Positions 61,450 through 64,000 of a stretch of DNA of 64,000 nucleotides are shown here, piece by piece. The notes beneath the pieces are model-generated. The model was not told where the DNA came from. It saw nothing but the letters and a program-made list of their open reading frames with translations, and searched no databases. Position 1 is the stretch's first letter. Each line of letters opens with the position of its first letter. Made by a program: the position numbers and the translations under genes. This DNA is from Gammaproteobacteria bacterium Milos-ODIII6 (lineage in GTDB: Bacteria > Pseudomonadota > Gammaproteobacteria > Chromatiales > Chromatiaceae). The stretch spans positions 186,001 through 250,000 of the forward strand of contig JAPTHR010000002.1 in the NCBI GenBank assembly GCA_029228645.1, given 5' to 3'.

Positions 61450-62469
61450 ATGCGAAAGAGCGAAAAAGAGGCCTACGCCATCACCGCGGCGGACCGCCTG
61501 ATCGGACTGGTCGTGGTGCTTGCGGCCATCGGCATCGTGGTCGCCCTGGTGCTGCGCGCCCAGGAGATCGGCCCGGGTGAGAAGACCCTCGCCTACCACA
61601 CCGTGCTGGCGCGCTCTTTTGGCATCGTGCAGGGCGGCGATATCCAGCTCTCGGGTATCAACATCGGCAAGATCAACCAGGTCTCGCTGATGAACGACGG
61701 CCGGGTACGGGTGGACCTGCGCATCTCGCAGCAATACCAGCGCTTCGTGAACGCCGGCAGCCACCTCGAGATCGGCAGTTCGATTGGCCTGGCCGCGATG
61801 CTCGGCAGCACCGGCCTGAACCTGGTGCCGGGAGAAGCGCCCGGCGAGCTGCTGCCGGAGGGATCGCTGCTGCAGACGCGTGAACCGGTCAGCCTCGCCG
61901 AGGTGTTCGATGAACAGGAGATCGGACGCGCGGCGGACAACGTCAAGGCGGTACTCGAAAACCTGCGCGCTGTAAGCGAATCGGTTGCCGCGAACCGCCA
62001 GATCATCACCGACGCCCTGCAATCGATGACCGCCATCAGCGAGGGCCTGCAACACACCGTCGATATGCTGCCCGACATGGTCGCAACGGTAAACACCGGC
62101 TTCGACACCTGGCGTGATGCCGGCAGCCAGGTGGGCAGCGTGGTGTCCGAATCCGGCGAGGATATCCGCGCTGTCGCGGCGGATGCGCGCGTGGCCTCGG
62201 CGCAACTCAAATTGTTATTGAAGGAGCTCACCGGGCTGACCCGCCGCGCCGACGATATCGTGGCCAATATCCAGGTGAGCGCCGACGAGTTGCCCGGGCT
62301 GATCTCCGACAGCCATGCCCTGGTGCGCGGCGCCAACGAAATCACCGAACGCGTCAACCAGCACTGGCTGCTCGGTGGCGACCGCGCCGGCAGCCCGCCC
62401 ACGCCCGTGTACCTCGGTCACCCGGCCCCGCCCCCGCCCAACCCGGCCCCGCCAGTCGACGAGCCCTGA
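61450..62469 (+). CDS. MCE/MlaD-type lipid-binding protein
   Basis: The 339-residue protein has one N-terminal transmembrane helix (DRLIGLVVVLAAIGIVVALVL). A single MCE domain covers about 45-145 (SFGIVQGGDIQLSGINIGKINQVSLMNDGRVRVDLRI, GSSIGLAAMLGSTGLNLVPG). A long helical segment follows (about 155-300), then a Pro-rich tail. Single-MCE proteins form hexameric rings that pass lipids to or from the MlaE core. It is 3 bp after the degenerate ATPase gene. The helical extension could form a periplasm-spanning needle, which is only inference. Confidence 0.92.
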   Translation: MRKSEKEAYAITAADRLIGLVVVLAAIGIVVALVLRAQEIGPGEKTLAYHTVLARSFGIVQGGDIQLSGINIGKINQVSLMNDGRVRVDLRISQQYQRFVNAGSHLEIGSSIGLAAMLGSTGLNLVPGEAPGELLPEGSLLQTREPVSLAEVFDEQEIGRAADNVKAVLENLRAVSESVAANRQIITDALQSMTAISEGLQHTVDMLPDMVATVNTGFDTWRDAGSQVGSVVSESGEDIRAVAADARVASAQLKLLLKELTGLTRRADDIVANIQVSADELPGLISDSHALVRGANEITERVNQHWLLGGDRAGSPPTPVYLGHPAPPPPNPAPPVDEP

Positions 62470-62585
62470 ACAGACGCTCATCCCGAGCGATAGCACGCGA
62501 GCGATCACGGGAATCCAAGGCAATGCCGGCGCGCCCCCGGCAAAGCGCTCTCTGCGCCCGATTCGCGCCCGAATTCCTCACGAAG

Positions 62586-62639
62586 CCGTCATGTTTCGGT
62601 AATCCGAGTGTAATATTTTGGTAATATTCGTGGGATAAT
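62586..62639 (+). promoter_or_regulatory. Four-repeat Pho box with -10 element upstream of the Na+/Pi gene
   Basis: Four 7-bp units, CCGTCAT, CGGTAAT, GTGTAAT and TGGTAAT, begin at 62586, 62597, 62608 and 62619, each 11 bp apart with AT-rich 4-bp spacers. They match the PhoB half-site CTGTCAT/CTGTAAT. GATAAT at 62634-62639 lies where the -10 should be in a PhoB-activated promoter. The rest of 62470-62771 shows no gene. Confidence 0.75.
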
Positions 62640-62771
62640 CGCGCCGAACAGCACTTTTGCGCGTGTCATCGGGTCGCAACGCCCGCTGCATCGCCCTGGC
62701 GTTCACGAAGCAACGCTCAAGCGGCGAGCCCCTGTTCGGTTCGGCTTTCCCGCGCTTCCGGAATTTTTTCT

Positions 62772-64000
62772 GTGATAAGAAAGATCGTCCTCCCATCGAT
62801 CCTGCTGGTACTGGCGTACGGCTTCTGGGTCAGCCCCAACTTCAAGGAAATATCAGCCGGCGTGGCCATATTTCTCTTCGGCATGCTCTCGCTCGAGGAA
62901 GGGTTCAAGGCGTTCACCGGCGGTGTGCTGGAGAGACTGCTGCAAAAAACCACCCGCGGCCTGTGGCGATCCCTGAGTTTTGGCGTCGTCAGCACCACCC
63001 TCATGCAGTCGAGCTCACTGGTGTCGGTGATCACGATTTCCTTCCTGAGCGCGGGACTGATCGGCCTGGCGGCCGGGATAGGGATCATTTTCGGCGCCAA
63101 CCTGGGGACCACGACCGGTGCCTGGCTGATCGCCGGATTCGGCCTCAAGGTCAAGATCTCCGCCTATGCCATGCCGATGCTCGCGTTTGGCATCGTCCTG
63201 ATTTTCCAGAAGTCGAAAAGCCTCAAGGGCGTCGGCTACATCCTGGCCGGCCTCGGGTTCCTGTTCCTCGGCATCCATCACATGAAGGAAGGTTTCGAGG
63301 CCTTCCGCGAAACCATCGACCTGACCGCGTTTGCCGTCAGCGGCTACCCTGGCATATTCCTTTTCACCTTACTCGGCGTGGCGGCGACCGTGATCATGCA
63401 ATCCAGTCATGCCACCCTGGTGCTGATCATCACCGCGCTCGCGGCGCAGCAGATAACCTACGACAACGCGCTGGCGCTCGCGATCGGGGCCAACGTCGGC
63501 ACCACCATCACCGCCATCCTCGGCGCAATGAGCTCGAATGTGCAGGGCAAACGCCTGGCGGCGGCGCACCTGATCTTCAACGTCGCGACCGGGGCCATCG
63601 CGATCGCCTTCATCCACCAGATCGGATTGGGCGTGGACACGATCAGCGCCTGGCTCGGCATCGCCGCGGACGATTACACCCTCAAACTGGCGGTGTTCCA
63701 CAGCGTCTTCAACACCATCGGCATCGTGGTGATGATCCCCTTCATCAATGCGCTGGTCGATTTTCTGATCAGGGTGATGCCGGAAAAGGCCGTGGCGGTT
63801 ACCGTTCCGAAGTACTTGAACGACTCCGCTATCGAGTTGCCCGACACGGCGATCGAGGCAGTCCGCAAGGAAACCATGCGCCTGTACGAGAACGCCTTCC
63901 CCATCATTGCGCACGGCCTGAGCCTGCACCGCAGGGACATCACGTCCGAGGCGAACCTGGCCGAGGTCGCGGAAAAAACCCGAAAGGCGATCCCGATCGA
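62772..64000 (+). CDS. Na+/phosphate cotransporter family protein (NptA/PhoU-like, partial)
   Basis: A GTG at 62772 opens a frame that continues to the right edge (409 full codons). Two PF02690-type repeats are present: FLFGMLSLEEGFKAF with LMQSSSLVSVITISFLSAG (QSSS at 79-82) and GANLGTTTGAWL, then FLFLGIHHMKEGFEAF with VIMQSSHATLVLIITALA and GANVGTTITAIL. From about residue 350 a soluble helical domain begins (AIEAVRKETMRLYENAFPIIAHGL), PhoU-like, and is cut by the window end. It imports phosphate with Na+. It is preceded by a Pho box. No strong ribosome binding site is seen at this GTG. Confidence 0.9.
   Translation, partial: MIRKIVLPSILLVLAYGFWVSPNFKEISAGVAIFLFGMLSLEEGFKAFTGGVLERLLQKTTRGLWRSLSFGVVSTTLMQSSSLVSVITISFLSAGLIGLAAGIGIIFGANLGTTTGAWLIAGFGLKVKISAYAMPMLAFGIVLIFQKSKSLKGVGYILAGLGFLFLGIHHMKEGFEAFRETIDLTAFAVSGYPGIFLFTLLGVAATVIMQSSHATLVLIITALAAQQITYDNALALAIGANVGTTITAILGAMSSNVQGKRLAAAHLIFNVATGAIAIAFIHQIGLGVDTISAWLGIAADDYTLKLAVFHSVFNTIGIVVMIPFINALVDFLIRVMPEKAVAVTVPKYLNDSAIELPDTAIEAVRKETMRLYENAFPIIAHGLSLHRRDITSEANLAEVAEKTRKAIPI

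Noticed and set aside
1-64000. Mobile elements, CRISPR arrays, prophage, tRNA or rRNA genes
   Set aside because: I saw no transposase or integrase frames, no regularly spaced repeats, no T-loop/anticodon patterns and no rRNA-like stretches; a covariance-model scan was not possible.

Overview
The window is GC-rich, densely coded chromosomal DNA from a Gammaproteobacterium. Three things point there: the intact miaB-ybeZ-ybeY-ybeX-lnt operon, the ubiC/recG/ridA neighbourhood, and a class II bacterial cca gene. Abundant c-type cytochromes, a FAD (GMC) oxidoreductase and many envelope genes suggest a free-living, respiring and probably motile bacterium. I cannot name a genus. I see no insertion sequence, integrase, phage, CRISPR array, rRNA or tRNA gene.

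Layout. 1-9.7 kb: ubiC (cut by the window edge), recG, yjbQ-type and ialB-type genes, ridA, and the miaB-ybeZ-ybeY-ybeX-lnt operon. 10.2-15.5 kb: an envelope transport cluster made of a PAS-RND-HTH fusion exporter, an outer-membrane barrel and a LolA-like periplasmic protein. 15.7-18 kb: a two-gene cytochrome c operon. 18.6-29 kb: a secreted trypsin-like protease, purT, a gluconate-dehydrogenase-like pair, a cation/proton exchanger, and a LuxR response regulator followed by a hybrid kinase. 29-39.6 kb: a P-type ATPase, cca, and small metabolic or unknown genes (MOSC, DUF2237, an exported methyltransferase, CopD-like, DUF924, a glutamine amidotransferase, a secreted beta-helix protein). 39.7-44.5 kb: a non-classical chaperone/usher-like/DUF4402 fibre locus whose usher-like barrel ends in a peptidoglycan-binding SPOR domain. 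44.6-50.8 kb: an MBL hydrolase, a ZIP transporter with two inserted cNMP-binding domains, and two convergent cNMP-HDOD proteins. 51-56.4 kb: a Rieske-glutamate synthase fusion, an NhaP antiporter, a YheT hydrolase and an MFS permease. 56.6-58.4 kb: a chemoreceptor. 59-62.5 kb: an MlaE/ABC/MCE lipid-transport operon whose ATPase has lost its catalytic motifs. The right edge holds a Na+/phosphate cotransporter, cut by the window end.

The most notable regulatory signal is four sites with the flagellar sigma-28 (FliA) architecture, TAAA-N15-GCCG(A/T)T(A/C)A. They lie upstream of the DUF4402 subunit, both cNMP-HDOD proteins and the chemoreceptor. A sigma-54-type site precedes the chaperone-usher genes. 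Together these suggest that a secreted fibre and two unusual signalling proteins belong to the motility regulon. A four-repeat Pho box with a correctly placed -10 precedes the Na+/Pi cotransporter. Two GGA-loop hairpins, one nearly identical to the CsrA consensus, precede the Rieske-glutamate synthase gene.
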